DNA from: Fen-999 sp964530115 | GTDB taxonomy: Bacteria; Pseudomonadota; Gammaproteobacteria; Burkholderiales; Rhodocyclaceae | Assembly: GCA_964530115.1 (NCBI GenBank) | Contig: CAZGYD010000143.1 | Location: forward strand, 1-64,000 | Reading direction: 5' to 3' | Length of the DNA stretch: 64,000 nt | Shown here: piece after piece, positions 41,221-51,523 of the stretch | Position numbering within the stretch: the first letter of the stretch is position 1 | Layout of the letters: the number at the start of each line of letters is the position of its first letter | Notes under the pieces: model-generated | The model's input: the letters and a program-made list of their open reading frames with translations, nothing else | The model's database searches: none | What the model was told of the DNA's origin: nothing | Position numbers and translations under genes: made by a program

Positions 41221-43938
41221 TCAAGCCGCCCGGCGCAAGGCGGCGAGCATCCTTTCCAGTTCCGGCAGGCAGGCGCCGCAGCCGGTGCCGCAGCCGGTGC
41301 GCTCCGCGATGGCCTCGCGGGTCGTCGCGCCCCCTTCGATCGCGGCGAGGATCTCGGACTCTGACACGTTCCGGCAGTTGCAGACGATGCGGCCGCGATG
41401 ACGGACCAGGTTCGCCGACGGCGTCGCCGCCGGCAGGAAGAGCCAGGGACGCAGCGGCTCGACCGGCTGGCCGGCCAGCATCGCCTCCTTGAGCCAGCCG
41501 CCGGCCGCCGTTTCGCCGAAGAACGCCAGCCCCGCGAGCACGCCGTCCTCGACCAGCGCGCGCTTGGCGATGCCGCGCCCGGCGTCGGCGAAGTTCAGGG
41601 CATGCCCGGCGTCGAGCCCGACGATGGCGACGATGCGCGACAGCAGCGCGGCGTCGGGCGCCGCCGCCGCCGCGAGCTGCAAGGACAGCACGGTCGTCTC
41701 GCGTCCGGCCAGTGAGAGCGCGGCGTAGCCGAAGCCGCCGAGCAGCGGCGCGAGGTCGCGGCTCCAGCGCAGGCTCTCGTCGGGGTCGGCGGTCCGGCGC
41801 AAGAGCAGGCCGCGCCAGGGCAGGTTCGCGGGCTCGATGCGGATCGCCGCGTGCTTGAACTCCGGCTGCTTCGAAAGAGGATCGAGCGCGGCGATGGTGA
41901 GTTCGTTGGCCCCGGCGGAGTTCAGCCGTCGCCGGCCCCAGTGCATGGGCACGAACACGTGTCCCGGCTTCTGGCTAGGGTCGGCCGTGGCCGGCAGGAC
42001 GATCGCGCCGCGCCGGCTTTCGATGCGCACGAGGTCTCCGCATGCGATGCCGCGCCGCTGCAGGTCGTCGGGATGACATGCCGCGACGGGAAACTCGGCG
42101 TGGTTGTACAGACGCGCGGCAAGACCGGTGCGGCTCATGCCGTGCCACTGGTCGCGCAGCCGGCCGGTGTTGAGATGCAGCGGATGGCGCGCGTCCGTCG
42201 GCTCGGCGACGGTCGCGTGGCGGACGGCGACGAATCGCGCCCGGCCGTCTTCCGTGGCGAAGCGCCGGTCCTCGTAGAGCCGCGCGCTGCCGGCCGTCGC
42301 GCCTTTCGGGAAGGGCCACTGCTGCGGCCCGTCGCGCTCGAGGAGGGCATGGTCGAGGCCGGAGATGTCGAGGTCGCGTCCGGCCGTGAGCGCCGCGTAC
42401 TCGGCGAAGATTTCCGCCGGGCCTTCCCAGCCGAAGAGCCGCGGCGTGTCACCACGGCACAGTTTCGCGCCGAGACGCAAGGCGAAGTCTCGCGCGATCC
42501 GCAAGTCGGCGCGCGCCTCGCCCGGCGGCGGCACGGCGGCGCGCACGCGGGAGATGCGCCGCTCGGAGTTGGTGACCGTGCCCTCCTTCTCGCCCCAGGT
42601 GGCGGCCGGCAGCAGCAGGTCGGCGCAGGCCGCCGTCTCCGTATCGGCGAACGCTTCCTGGAGGACGACCAGTTCCGCGCGTTCGAGCGCCGCGCGCACG
42701 CGCGCCTGGTCGGGCAGCGATTGCGCGGGATTGGTGCAGGCGATCCAGATGGCCTTGATCTCGCCCTTCCCCAGCGCCTCGAACAGCTCGACGGCCGTCC
42801 TGCCGGGCCGCTCGGGCAGCGCCGGCACGCCCCAGAATTTCGCCACCTCGGTGCGATCCGCCTCGCTCGCGGGATCGCGGTGGCCGGGCAGGAGCGTCGC
42901 CATGGTGCCGGTCTCGCGGCCGCCCATGGCGTTGGGCTGGCCGGTCAGCGAGAAAGGCCCGGTGCCCGGCCGGCCGATCTGGCCGGTGGCGAGATGCAGG
43001 TGGATGAGCGCGGCGCCGTTGTCCGAGCCGTGCTGCGACTGGTTGAGTCCCTGGCACCAGAGCGACAGCGCCGCCCTGGCCTGCCCGAACCAGCGTGCGG
43101 CGGTGACGATGTCCCCGGCGCGGACGCCGCAGACGCGCGCGGCGGCCTCGGGAGTCAGTTCGCGCACCGCGTCGCGGGCGGCGTCGAAGCCGGCGGTGTG
43201 GGCGTCGATGAAGCGGCGGTCGATGAATCCTTCCCAGATCAGCACGTGGAGCATGGCGCCTAGGAGGATGGTGTCCGTGCCCGGCTCGATGGCGAGGTGC
43301 AGGTCGGCGGCCGCCGCGGTGTCGGTGGCGCGCGGATCGACGACGATCAGCTTGAGATCGGGATTCGCCGTCTTGGCGTCCATCACCCTGCGGAAGACGA
43401 TGGGGTGAGCCCAGGCCGGGTTGGCGCCGGCGATCAGGATGCAGTCGGCAAGCGCGATGTCCTCGTAGCCGCAGGGCGGCGCGTCGGCGCCGAGCGTGCG
43501 CTTGTAGGCCGAGACGGCCGAGGACATGCACAGCCGCGAATTGGAGTCGATGTTGTTCGTGCCGATGAGCGCCCGCGCCAGCTTGTTGAAGACGTAGTAG
43601 TCCTCGGTCAGGAGCTGCCCGGAAACGTAGAAGGCGACGGCGTCCGGGCCATGCTCGCGGATGATGGCGGCGAACTTTTCCGCGGCGTAATCGAGCGCCT
43701 CGTCCCAGCCGGCGTGCCGCCACGGCTGAGTTTTCTCGCTGCGTAGTTGCGGCTGCAGTGCGCGTGTCGTCATCAGCGTCGTCAGATCCAGCGTCGCGCC
43801 CTTGCTGCACAGCCGGCCGAAGTTGGCCGGATGCGCCTCGTCGCCCTCCACTCGGACGATGCGGCCGTCCTCGGTCGTCACCACGACACCGCAGCCGGTG
43901 CCGCAATAGGGGCAGGTGGTGCTGGTGCGGACGGACAT
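41221..43938 (-). CDS. nasA: Assimilatory nitrate reductase catalytic subunit
   Basis: A 905-residue cytosolic molybdenum enzyme, nitrate to nitrite. N-terminal [4Fe-4S] motif CPYCGTGC (C9, C12, C16 and C43-44 region RLCSKG), molybdopterin domains, and a C-terminal [2Fe-2S] BFD-like domain (CNCRNVSESEI, GCGTGCGACLPEL). Two 24-bp repeats are in frame: KTQPWRHAG (about residues 69-77) and KLCRGDTP (about 491-498). The first lies just after the Fe-S domain. It is the penultimate gene of the nrt-nir-nas operon. Confidence 0.93.
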   Translation of the reverse strand: MSVRTSTTCPYCGTGCGVVVTTEDGRIVRVEGDEAHPANFGRLCSKGATLDLTTLMTTRALQPQLRSEKTQPWRHAGWDEALDYAAEKFAAIIREHGPDAVAFYVSGQLLTEDYYVFNKLARALIGTNNIDSNSRLCMSSAVSAYKRTLGADAPPCGYEDIALADCILIAGANPAWAHPIVFRRVMDAKTANPDLKLIVVDPRATDTAAAADLHLAIEPGTDTILLGAMLHVLIWEGFIDRRFIDAHTAGFDAARDAVRELTPEAAARVCGVRAGDIVTAARWFGQARAALSLWCQGLNQSQHGSDNGAALIHLHLATGQIGRPGTGPFSLTGQPNAMGGRETGTMATLLPGHRDPASEADRTEVAKFWGVPALPERPGRTAVELFEALGKGEIKAIWIACTNPAQSLPDQARVRAALERAELVVLQEAFADTETAACADLLLPAATWGEKEGTVTNSERRISRVRAAVPPPGEARADLRIARDFALRLGAKLCRGDTPRLFGWEGPAEIFAEYAALTAGRDLDISGLDHALLERDGPQQWPFPKGATAGSARLYEDRRFATEDGRARFVAVRHATVAEPTDARHPLHLNTGRLRDQWHGMSRTGLAARLYNHAEFPVAACHPDDLQRRGIACGDLVRIESRRGAIVLPATADPSQKPGHVFVPMHWGRRRLNSAGANELTIAALDPLSKQPEFKHAAIRIEPANLPWRGLLLRRTADPDESLRWSRDLAPLLGGFGYAALSLAGRETTVLSLQLAAAAAPDAALLSRIVAIVGLDAGHALNFADAGRGIAKRALVEDGVLAGLAFFGETAAGGWLKEAMLAGQPVEPLRPWLFLPAATPSANLVRHRGRIVCNCRNVSESEILAAIEGGATTREAIAERTGCGTGCGACLPELERMLAALRRAA
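42443..42467 (-). repeat. 24-bp interspersed repeat, copy 10
   Basis: In nasA, sense orientation, reads AKLCRGDTP; two mismatches (TGTGCCG instead of CTCAGCCG). Confidence 0.75.
43711..43734 (-). repeat. 24-bp interspersed repeat, copy 11
   Basis: In nasA, in the frame that would contain the TAA of the common form; here TGGCGGCAC avoids the stop and reads KTQPWRHAG. Confidence 0.85.
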
Positions 43939-43943
43939 GGCGT

Positions 43944-44255
43944 TCAGAGCGCGAGCAGCACCCGCCCGGCCTCGACGCGGGCCTCGACGGTGCGCGCGCA
44001 GCCCTGGTCGGGCGCCACCGCCTCGCCGGTGGCGAGGTCGATCTTCCAGGCATGCATCGGGCAGGTCACGACTTTGCCGGCGACGATGCCCTGCGACAGC
44101 GGTCCGCCCTTGTGCGGGCACTTGTCGCGCACGGCGAAGATCGCGTCGTCCGCGGTGCGAAAGACCGCGATGTCGCCGTCGCCGTGCTTCACCACCCGGC
44201 TGCCCAGGCGCGGGATGTCGCCGAGCCCGCAGATGTCTTTCCAGTTTCCCATCAT
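43944..44255 (-). CDS. nirD: Nitrite reductase small subunit NirD
   Basis: A 103-residue Rieske-type protein that partners NirB. Its [2Fe-2S] ligands are CPHKGGPLS and CPMHAW. Start overlaps the nirB stop by ATGA; nasA follows 5 bp after. Confidence 0.95.
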   Translation of the reverse strand: MMGNWKDICGLGDIPRLGSRVVKHGDGDIAVFRTADDAIFAVRDKCPHKGGPLSQGIVAGKVVTCPMHAWKIDLATGEAVAPDQGCARTVEARVEAGRVLLAL

Positions 44256-46693
44256 GCCTCCAGCTTTTCGTATTCACGCCGCGCCGCGGGTTCGCTCGCC
44301 GCCCTGGCCCACGGGTCCTCGTAGCCCTGCAAGGCGTAGAGCAGACGTTCGTGGAGCGCCTTGCGGTTCCCGGCATCCTCGACCACCCGCTTTTTCACGT
44401 GATCGAGGCCGACGCGGGCGACGTAATGGCAGGTGCGCTCGAGATACCAGCCCTCCTCGCGGTAGAGCTGCAGGAAGGCGCCCGCGTATTCCTTCACCTC
44501 CTCGTCGCTCTTCACCTTGCAGAGGAATTGCGCGACCTCGGTCTTGATGCCGCCGTTGCCGGCGACGTAGAGCTCGTAGCCGGAATCGACGCCGATCACG
44601 CCGACGTCCTTGATGCCCGCCTCGGCGCAGTTGCGCGGACAGCCGGACACCGCGAGCTTGACCTTGTGCGGCGCCCACATGCCGAACAGCATCTTCTCCA
44701 GCTTGACGCCCATGGCCATCGATTTCTGGGTGCCGAAGCGGCAGTGCTCGGCGCCGACGCAGGTCTTCACCGTGCGAATGCTCTTGCCATAGGCATGTCC
44801 CGATACCAGGCCGGCGGCGCCGAGATCGGCCCAGACCGCCGGCAGCTTTTCCTTCGGAATGCCGAGCAGATCGATGCGCGCGCCGCCGGTCATCTTCACG
44901 GTCGGCACCCGGTACTTCTCGGCGACTTCGGCGATCGCGCGCAATTCAGCCGGCGTGGTCAGCCCGCCCCACAGGCGCGGCACCACCGAGTACGTCCCGT
45001 CCTTCTGGATGTTGGCATGCGCCCGCTCGTTGATGAAACGCGATTGCGGGTCGTCCCCGGCCTCGTGCGGCCAGGTCGAGATCAGGTAGTAATTGAGCGC
45101 CGGCCGGCAGGTGGCGCAGCCGTTGGGCGTCTTCCACTCGAGGAAACGCATCACGTCCGGGATGCTCAGGAGCTTCCGCTCGCGGATCGCGGCACGCACT
45201 TCGCCGTGCGAGCGCTCGGTGCAGCCGCAGACCGGCTTGTCCTTCGTCTCGGCCGGCTGGTAGGCGCCGCCGACGGTGGAGGCGAGGATCTGCTCGACGA
45301 GGCCGGTGCACGAACCGCAGGAAGAGGACGCCTTGGTGTGCTTCCTCACGTCTTCGAGCGTAAACAGGCCGTGGGTCTTGATCGCGCGGACGATGTCGCC
45401 CTTGCAGACGCCGTTGCAGCCGCAGACTTCGGCATCGTCGGGCATCGCGGCGGCACGGTTCGTACCGGCGTGGCCGACGTCGCCGAGATGGTGCGGACCG
45501 AACATCAGGTGGTCGCGGATTTCCGCGACGTTCTGGCCGTCCTTGAGCAGCTGGAAGTACCAGGCGCCGTCGGCGGTGTCCCCGTAGAGCACCGCGCCGA
45601 CCAGCCTGTCCTCCCGGATTACCAGCTTCTTGTACACGCCGCCGGCCGGATCGTGCAGGACGATCTCGTCGGCGTCCTTGCCGCCCATGAAGTCGCCGGC
45701 CGAGAAGACGTCGATGCCGGTGACCTTGAGCTTGGTCGAGGTCACCGACCCTTGGTAGCGGCCGATGCCCATCTGCGCCAGATGGTTGGCGCAGACCCTG
45801 GCCTGCTCGAACAGCGGCGCAACGAGTCCGTAGGCGATGCCCCGGTGGGCGACGCATTCGCCGACCGCATAGATCCTCGGATCGTAGGTCTGCAGCGTGT
45901 CATTCACCACGATGCCCCGCTCGCAGTGGATGCCGGCCTTCTGCGCCAGTTCGATGTTCGGCCTGATGCCGACCGCCATCACCACCAGTTCGGCGGGAAT
46001 CTCGTCGCCGTCCTTGAAGCGGACCGTGCCGACGCGGCCGTTGACGCCAGGCTTGAGCATCTCGGTCTGTCGGCCGAGCAGGAACTTGAGGCCCCTGGCT
46101 TCCAGCGACTTCTGCAGGAGATCGGCGGCCGTCTTGTCGAGCTGGCGTTCCATGATCCAGTCGGCGAGATGCACGACGGTGACGTCCATGCCGCGCAGGC
46201 GCAGGCCGTTCGCGGCTTCGAGGCCCAAGAGGCCGGCGCCGATCACCACCGCGTGCCGGTAGCTGTCGGCCGCCGAGATCATCGCCTCGGTATCGGCGAT
46301 GTCGCGGTAGGCGATGACGCCCGGCAGGTCCCTGCCGGGAATCGGCACGATCACCGGCGAGGAGCCCGTGGCCAGCAGCAGGCGGTCGTATTCGGCCTCC
46401 GTGCCATCCGCGGCGATCACCCTGCGCCTCGCGCGATCGATCATGGTCACACGTTTGCCGGCGTGGAGCGTGATGCCGTGGTCCCGGTACCAGTCGAGGC
46501 TGTTGAGGACGATGTCGGCAAAGTTCATCTCGCCCGCCAGCACCGGCGAAAGCAGGATGCGGTTGTAGTTGGGATGCGGCTCGGCGCCGAACACGGTGAT
46601 CTCGTACATGTCCGGCGCGAGCTTCAGCAGTTCTTCGAGGGTGCGGCAGCCGGCCATGCCGTTGCCGACCATCACCAGTTTCTGTTTCTTCAT
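44252..46693 (-). CDS. nirB: NADH-dependent nitrite reductase large subunit NirB
   Basis: An 813-residue sirohaem enzyme reducing nitrite to ammonium in the cytosol. FAD/NADH domain begins KLVMVGNGMAGCRTLEELL with a second dinucleotide motif VVIGAGLLGLEAA. BFD-type [2Fe-2S] motifs CGCNGVCKGDI and SSCGSC are followed by the nitrite/sulfite reductase domain with GAEHCRFGTQ and SGCPRNCAEA. M at 46693 is the proper start. Confidence 0.95.
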   Translation of the reverse strand: MKKQKLVMVGNGMAGCRTLEELLKLAPDMYEITVFGAEPHPNYNRILLSPVLAGEMNFADIVLNSLDWYRDHGITLHAGKRVTMIDRARRRVIAADGTEAEYDRLLLATGSSPVIVPIPGRDLPGVIAYRDIADTEAMISAADSYRHAVVIGAGLLGLEAANGLRLRGMDVTVVHLADWIMERQLDKTAADLLQKSLEARGLKFLLGRQTEMLKPGVNGRVGTVRFKDGDEIPAELVVMAVGIRPNIELAQKAGIHCERGIVVNDTLQTYDPRIYAVGECVAHRGIAYGLVAPLFEQARVCANHLAQMGIGRYQGSVTSTKLKVTGIDVFSAGDFMGGKDADEIVLHDPAGGVYKKLVIREDRLVGAVLYGDTADGAWYFQLLKDGQNVAEIRDHLMFGPHHLGDVGHAGTNRAAAMPDDAEVCGCNGVCKGDIVRAIKTHGLFTLEDVRKHTKASSSCGSCTGLVEQILASTVGGAYQPAETKDKPVCGCTERSHGEVRAAIRERKLLSIPDVMRFLEWKTPNGCATCRPALNYYLISTWPHEAGDDPQSRFINERAHANIQKDGTYSVVPRLWGGLTTPAELRAIAEVAEKYRVPTVKMTGGARIDLLGIPKEKLPAVWADLGAAGLVSGHAYGKSIRTVKTCVGAEHCRFGTQKSMAMGVKLEKMLFGMWAPHKVKLAVSGCPRNCAEAGIKDVGVIGVDSGYELYVAGNGGIKTEVAQFLCKVKSDEEVKEYAGAFLQLYREEGWYLERTCHYVARVGLDHVKKRVVEDAGNRKALHERLLYALQGYEDPWARAASEPAARREYEKLEA

Positions 46694-46695
46694 GG

Positions 46696-47490
<795 letters not shown>

Positions 47491-47500
47491 GATGGGCTCC

Positions 47501-48283
47501 TCAACGTGTCTCGTAGCTGAAGCGGCGGGCCAGGAACAGCAGGATCTGCTCGAGGATCAGGCCAGTGAAGCCGATGACGAAGATGGCGATGACGATGTGC
47601 TCGACCTTCAGGTTGTTCCATTCGTCCCAGACCCAGAAGCCGATGCCGACGCCGCCGGTGAGCATCTCGGCCGCGACGATCACCAGCCAGGCGGTGCCGA
47701 TGGACAGGCGGATGCCGGTCAGCATGTAAGGCAGCACGGCGGGGAAGAGGATCTTCGTGACCACCTTCGATTCCGGCAGGCCGAGCACGCGGGCGACGTT
47801 GAGATAGTCCTGCGGCACGCGGCGCACGCCCTCGGCCGTGTTGAGGATCATCGGCCAGATCGAGCAGATGAAGATCGTCCAGGTCGCCGCCGGATCCGCC
47901 TTCTTGAGCACCAAGAGTCCGATCGGCAGCCAGGCCAGCGGACTGACCGGGCGCAGCAGGCTGATGATCGGATCCAGCATGCGGCTCATGAAGGCGAAGC
48001 GGCCGAGCAGGAAGCCGAGCGGAATGCCCACCGCCGCGGCGATGCCGAAGCCGACGCCCACGCGCTTCAGCGACGAGAGCACGTTCCAGCCGATGCCCTG
48101 GTCGTTGGGGCCGTTGCGGTAGAAGGGGTCGGCGAACAGCTTCGCCGCCGCGTCCCAGGTCTGCCCCGGCCCGGGGATGCTGCCGCCCTTGAGCGTGGCG
48201 AGGTGCCAGATGCCGATCAACAGCACGAGGCCCATGATCGGCGGCAGGGCCTGGCGGGCCAGTCCATGGATCCTGTCGTTCAT
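47501..48283 (-). CDS. nrtB: Nitrate ABC transporter permease
   Basis: A 260-residue inner-membrane protein with six helices. The EAA loop (YLNVARVLGLPESKVVTKILFPAVLPYMLTG, in pieces YLNVARVLGLPESK and ILFPAVLPYMLTG) fits nitrate/taurine permeases. Confidence 0.92.
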   Translation of the reverse strand: MNDRIHGLARQALPPIMGLVLLIGIWHLATLKGGSIPGPGQTWDAAAKLFADPFYRNGPNDQGIGWNVLSSLKRVGVGFGIAAAVGIPLGFLLGRFAFMSRMLDPIISLLRPVSPLAWLPIGLLVLKKADPAATWTIFICSIWPMILNTAEGVRRVPQDYLNVARVLGLPESKVVTKILFPAVLPYMLTGIRLSIGTAWLVIVAAEMLTGGVGIGFWVWDEWNNLKVEHIVIAIFVIGFTGLILEQILLFLARRFSYETR

Positions 48284-48287
48284 GATC

Positions 48288-49541
48288 TCAGCCCTTCACC
48301 TTGAAGCCGTCGGCGTACTTCTTCGGGTCCTTGCCGTCCCAGACCACACCATCGATCAGCTTGTGCGTGCGCATCTCGCCCTTCGGCAGCGCCACGCCCG
48401 CGGCGGCGGCGGCCTGCTTGTAGATGTCGATGCGGTTGACCTGCTTCGCCACCGCCAGGTAGTCGGGGTGGTCCTTGAGCAGGCCCCAGCGCTTGTGCTG
48501 GGTCATGAACCACATGCCGTCGGACAGGTAAGGGAAATTCACCGCGCCGTCGTTGAAGAACTTCATGTGGTTCTTGTCGTCCCAGCTCTTGCCGAGGCCG
48601 CCATCCAGCCCATTTGTGTAGCGGCCGAGCATGCGGGCGACGATCACGTCGGTGTCGGTGTTCACGTAGGCCTTGCTCGCGATGGTCTCGGCGGTCTTCT
48701 GCTTGTTGGACAGCGAGGCGTCGATCCAGCGGCCGGCTTCGAGGATGGCGGCGGTCATGGCGCGTGCCGTGTTCGGGTTCTTCTGCACGAACTCGGCCGT
48801 AGTTCCGAGCACCTTCTCGGGATGGTCGGTCCAGATGTCCTGCGTCGTCACGGCCGTGAAGCCGATCCTGTCGATGATCGCGCGGTTGTTCCAGGGCTCG
48901 CCGACGCAGTAGCCGTCCATGTTGCCGACGCGCATGTTGGCCACCATCTGCGGCGGCGGCACGGTGATCACCTTGACGTCTTTCATCGGGTTGATGCCGT
49001 TGGCCGCCAGCCAGTAATAGAGCCACATGGCGTGGGTGCCCGTAGGGAAGGTCTGGGCGAAGGTGTATTCGCGCTCCTTCTTCGCGATCAGCGCGGCGAG
49101 CGAGGCGCCATCGGTCGCGCCCTTGTCCTTGATCTGGTTGGAGAGCGTGATCGCCTGGCCATTGTTGTTGAGCGACATGAGAACGGCCATGTCCTTCTTC
49201 GGACCACCGATGCCGAGCTGCACGCCATAGACGAGTCCGTAGAGCACGTGGGCGGCGTCGAGCTCTCCGTTCACCAGCTTGTCGCGCACCGAAGCCCAGG
49301 AAGCTTCCTTGGTCGGGATGATCTTGATGCCGTACTTTTCGTCGAACTTGTTCACCGCCGCCATGACCACCGAGGCGCAGTCGGTGAGCGGAATGAAGCC
49401 GATCTTCACTTCCTTCTTTTCCGGCGCGTCGGAACCCGCCGCGAATGCATTCACCCCCGTCATGCCTGCCATCGCCGCTCCTCCCAGTACCATCGAGTGG
49501 CGCAGGAACTCGCGCCGGTTGATTCCAGATTTCCCGTCCAT
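48288..49541 (-). CDS. nrtA: Nitrate-binding protein of the ABC transporter
   Basis: A 417-residue protein with a Tat signal (NRREFLRHSMVLGGAA). The body KIGFIPLTDCASVVMAAVNKF (pieces KIGFIPLTDCAS, VVMAAVNKF) is the NrtA/NasS family start, and YCVGEPWNNRA is typical of nitrate binders. First gene of the structural operon, behind a terminator-containing leader. Confidence 0.92.
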   Translation of the reverse strand: MDGKSGINRREFLRHSMVLGGAAMAGMTGVNAFAAGSDAPEKKEVKIGFIPLTDCASVVMAAVNKFDEKYGIKIIPTKEASWASVRDKLVNGELDAAHVLYGLVYGVQLGIGGPKKDMAVLMSLNNNGQAITLSNQIKDKGATDGASLAALIAKKEREYTFAQTFPTGTHAMWLYYWLAANGINPMKDVKVITVPPPQMVANMRVGNMDGYCVGEPWNNRAIIDRIGFTAVTTQDIWTDHPEKVLGTTAEFVQKNPNTARAMTAAILEAGRWIDASLSNKQKTAETIASKAYVNTDTDVIVARMLGRYTNGLDGGLGKSWDDKNHMKFFNDGAVNFPYLSDGMWFMTQHKRWGLLKDHPDYLAVAKQVNRIDIYKQAAAAAGVALPKGEMRTHKLIDGVVWDGKDPKKYADGFKVKG

Positions 49542-49562
49542 GATTGCTCTCCATCGCATGCC

Positions 49563-49608
49563 AAAAAAATAGGCGTCGCGCGCCTCCTTGCGGAAGCGCG
49601 GACGCCTG
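49563..49608 (-). terminator. Leader terminator before nrtA, likely NasT-controlled
   Basis: On the minus strand AGGCGTCCGCGC pairs with GCGCGCGACGCCT, followed by ATTTTTTT, 22 bases before the nrtA start. A second hairpin CCGGCTTGTTGAAGCCGG lies just upstream (about 49638-49655). This layout is expected for antitermination by the ANTAR protein NasT. Confidence 0.75.
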
Positions 49609-49711
49609 TGTCCTTCACCGGAGCGCCGTTGCCCCGGCTTCAACAAGCCGGTATCAATTCGCGTGCCAGGCAGCGAGCCATGACTCAATCATCTGCGGAA
49701 TCAGTTGCTTG

Positions 49712-49735
49712 GAAACTCAGCCGTGGTAACACGCC
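49712..49735 (+). repeat. 24-bp interspersed repeat, copy 12
   Basis: Intergenic copy between nasT and the nrtA leader, a full consensus match. Confidence 0.9.
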
Positions 49736-49797
49736 GACACCGTCGGGGCCCGGCGCCTGCACCGGCGCGGTGCGCGGCCCTTACTCGGCGCACAATC

Positions 49798-50373
49798 TCA
49801 GAGCAGCAGGCCGGCCATGTCGAGGACATCCTGCGCGACCGCCGCGAGCGGCTTGCCACGATCCATGGCCAGCTTGCGCAGGGCGGCGTAGGCCGATGCT
49901 TCGTCGAGCCCACGCGCCTTCATCAGGATGCCCTTGGCCTTCTCGATGCGCTTGCGCTCGGAGAGTTTCCGCGTCGCCTCGCTGAGTTCGGCTTTGAGCG
50001 CCTGGTGTTCCTCGAAACGCGCGACGGCGACATCGATGATCGACCTGAGCCGGGCAGGATCGAGGCCATCGACCACGTAGGCGGATACGCCGGCGCGGAT
50101 GGCGGCGCGGATCTGGTCGTTGTCCGATTCCCGCGCGAACATCACCACCGGGCGCGGCGCGGCACGGTCCATCGCCGCGAGGTGTTCGAGCGTGTCGCGG
50201 GAGGGGGAGTCTGTGCCGATCAAGATCACGTCGGGGCCGATTTCGGCCACGCGCCCGGCGAGATCGTGCGCCGAGGCAAGCACCGCCGCGACCTGGTGGC
50301 CGGCCATGGCCAACCCGCCGCAGACGGCCGTCGCACGGACCCGGGATTCGTCGATCACCAGAACTTTCAGCAT
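49798..50373 (-). CDS. nasT: ANTAR-domain antiterminator NasT
   Basis: A 191-residue response regulator-like protein. A receiver-type domain (VLVIDESRVRA) is followed by a coiled coil and the ANTAR RNA-binding domain (RKRIEKAKGILMKARGLDE, ASAYAALRKLAMDRGKPLA in two parts). NasT binds leader RNA and lets transcription pass the terminator when nitrate is sensed by NasS. No nasS is visible here. MLKVLVIDE at 50373 is preferred over six extra codons. Confidence 0.92.
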   Translation of the reverse strand: MLKVLVIDESRVRATAVCGGLAMAGHQVAAVLASAHDLAGRVAEIGPDVILIGTDSPSRDTLEHLAAMDRAAPRPVVMFARESDNDQIRAAIRAGVSAYVVDGLDPARLRSIIDVAVARFEEHQALKAELSEATRKLSERKRIEKAKGILMKARGLDEASAYAALRKLAMDRGKPLAAVAQDVLDMAGLLL

Positions 50374-50421
50374 CGCTGGCGGGCGATGCAAACATCGGAC
50401 CAGAGTCGGCCGGAGATTCCG

Positions 50422-51189
50422 CTAGCGGGGCCGCGGCCGCATCCTCGCCAGGATCCGGGCATCGGCCGCATCGAAGAACCACACGTCGGTCAGCCGGCCG
50501 ACAAGATAGCGCTTGAAGAGCGTTTCATCCACCGGGGAATTGGCGTTCGCCCGCCAGAAGGTCGTGCTGCGCGCGAGGCAGTTCGCGGCGAGCCGCCCGC
50601 GCAGGGCCAGACGCACGCCGTGGGCGGCGATCTCGCGGGCCTCGTCGGCCGGCAGGCTCAGCTCGGCGTCGAAGCCCATCGCATCGCCCGCCTCGCGCGA
50701 ATAGAAGTCGTAGGGGTTGTCGAAGGCGAAAAAGTAGTCGGTGCGGACGCGCACCGCGTCGCCTTCGGCGTGCCCCGACGGCCCGCCGGCCCGGGACACG
50801 GGCGACGGCTGGCGTGTTACGACGGCTGAGTTTCGCGAGGCCGCACTCTCTTCGACGCGGGAAGCGAGCGGCAGGAACTTAAAGAGGTAATAGTCGCGGC
50901 CGGCGGCTGCCTCCTCGGGGTGCCAGTTCCAGCCCTCGGTGAGGTCGTTGAAGAACATGCCGTAATGCAGGTGCAGCCGGCCGCTCGCGGCGTCGTAGCG
51001 CACCTCGACCGGCGGATCGGCGGCGACCGGCAGCGTCACCGCCTCGCCGGCGACGCAGGGCATGGCTGCTGCCGCCCGGCGCTCGTACTCGCCGACCGGA
51101 TCCCCGAGCACCGGCCTTGCGTCGTCCGCGGCGCGCGCGGCCGGCAGCGAGGCCAGCGCGAGCGCCAGCGACAGGACGGTGGCCCGCAC
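50422..51189 (-). CDS. Secreted protein of unknown function with repeat-derived insert
   Basis: A 255-residue exported protein (MRATVLSLALALASLPAARA signal). Not recognised. The middle is interrupted by about 30 low-complexity residues, SRNSAVVTRQPSPVSRAGG, starting in a 24-bp repeat, between two segments that read as a continuous beta-rich domain (KFLPLASRVEES and RVRTDYFFAF). It lies 11 bp after the DUF2249 gene, in the same direction as the radical SAM gene. Confidence 0.7.
   Translation of the reverse strand: MRATVLSLALALASLPAARAADDARPVLGDPVGEYERRAAAAMPCVAGEAVTLPVAADPPVEVRYDAASGRLHLHYGMFFNDLTEGWNWHPEEAAAGRDYYLFKFLPLASRVEESAASRNSAVVTRQPSPVSRAGGPSGHAEGDAVRVRTDYFFAFDNPYDFYSREAGDAMGFDAELSLPADEAREIAAHGVRLALRGRLAANCLARSTTFWRANANSPVDETLFKRYLVGRLTDVWFFDAADARILARMRPRPR
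50811..50835 (-). repeat. 24-bp interspersed repeat, copy 13
   Basis: In frame in the secreted protein gene, reads RNSAVVTRQ. Confidence 0.85.
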
Positions 51190-51200
51190 CTCGCGCCCCT

Positions 51201-51464
51201 TCAGCGCCTGATGAAATCGATCATCACGCCGCCCGGCTCGCGCTGCCGGTAGGCGACCTCGACCCGCTCGCCGTAGCGCGCCTGCATCTGCTGCAGCAGC
51301 GGGATCGGGTCGTGGTCGTTGACGAAGCGCATGACCTCGCCGGGGTTGAGCGCGTCGAGCGCACCGAAGATCGCGGCGTGGCGGAAACGCTTGGCGATGC
51401 CGCGCGCGTCGAAGAAATAGAGGCCTTCGGGGTTGCTGTGATCGTGGATCGGGATCTGGGGCAT
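51201..51464 (-). CDS. DUF2249-like protein
   Basis: An 87-residue protein with NPGEVMRFVNDHDPIPLLQQM and a final GGVMIDF, the DUF2249 (DUF2249/TusA-like fold) pattern, found near anaerobic respiration and NO-related genes. Function unknown. MPQIPIHDHSNPEG is the start; twelve codons upstream look non-coding. Confidence 0.75.
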   Translation of the reverse strand: MPQIPIHDHSNPEGLYFFDARGIAKRFRHAAIFGALDALNPGEVMRFVNDHDPIPLLQQMQARYGERVEVAYRQREPGGVMIDFIRR

Positions 51465-51523
51465 GGTCCGCTCTCGGTGGCTGTGGGGAGCGCGGATCAT
51501 GGCCGGGCGCGGCGGCCGCGGCC

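Noticed and set aside
41911..41936. Near-match to the 24-bp repeat in nasA
   Set aside because: Only the middle matches, and the encoded residues suit ordinary nitrate reductases.
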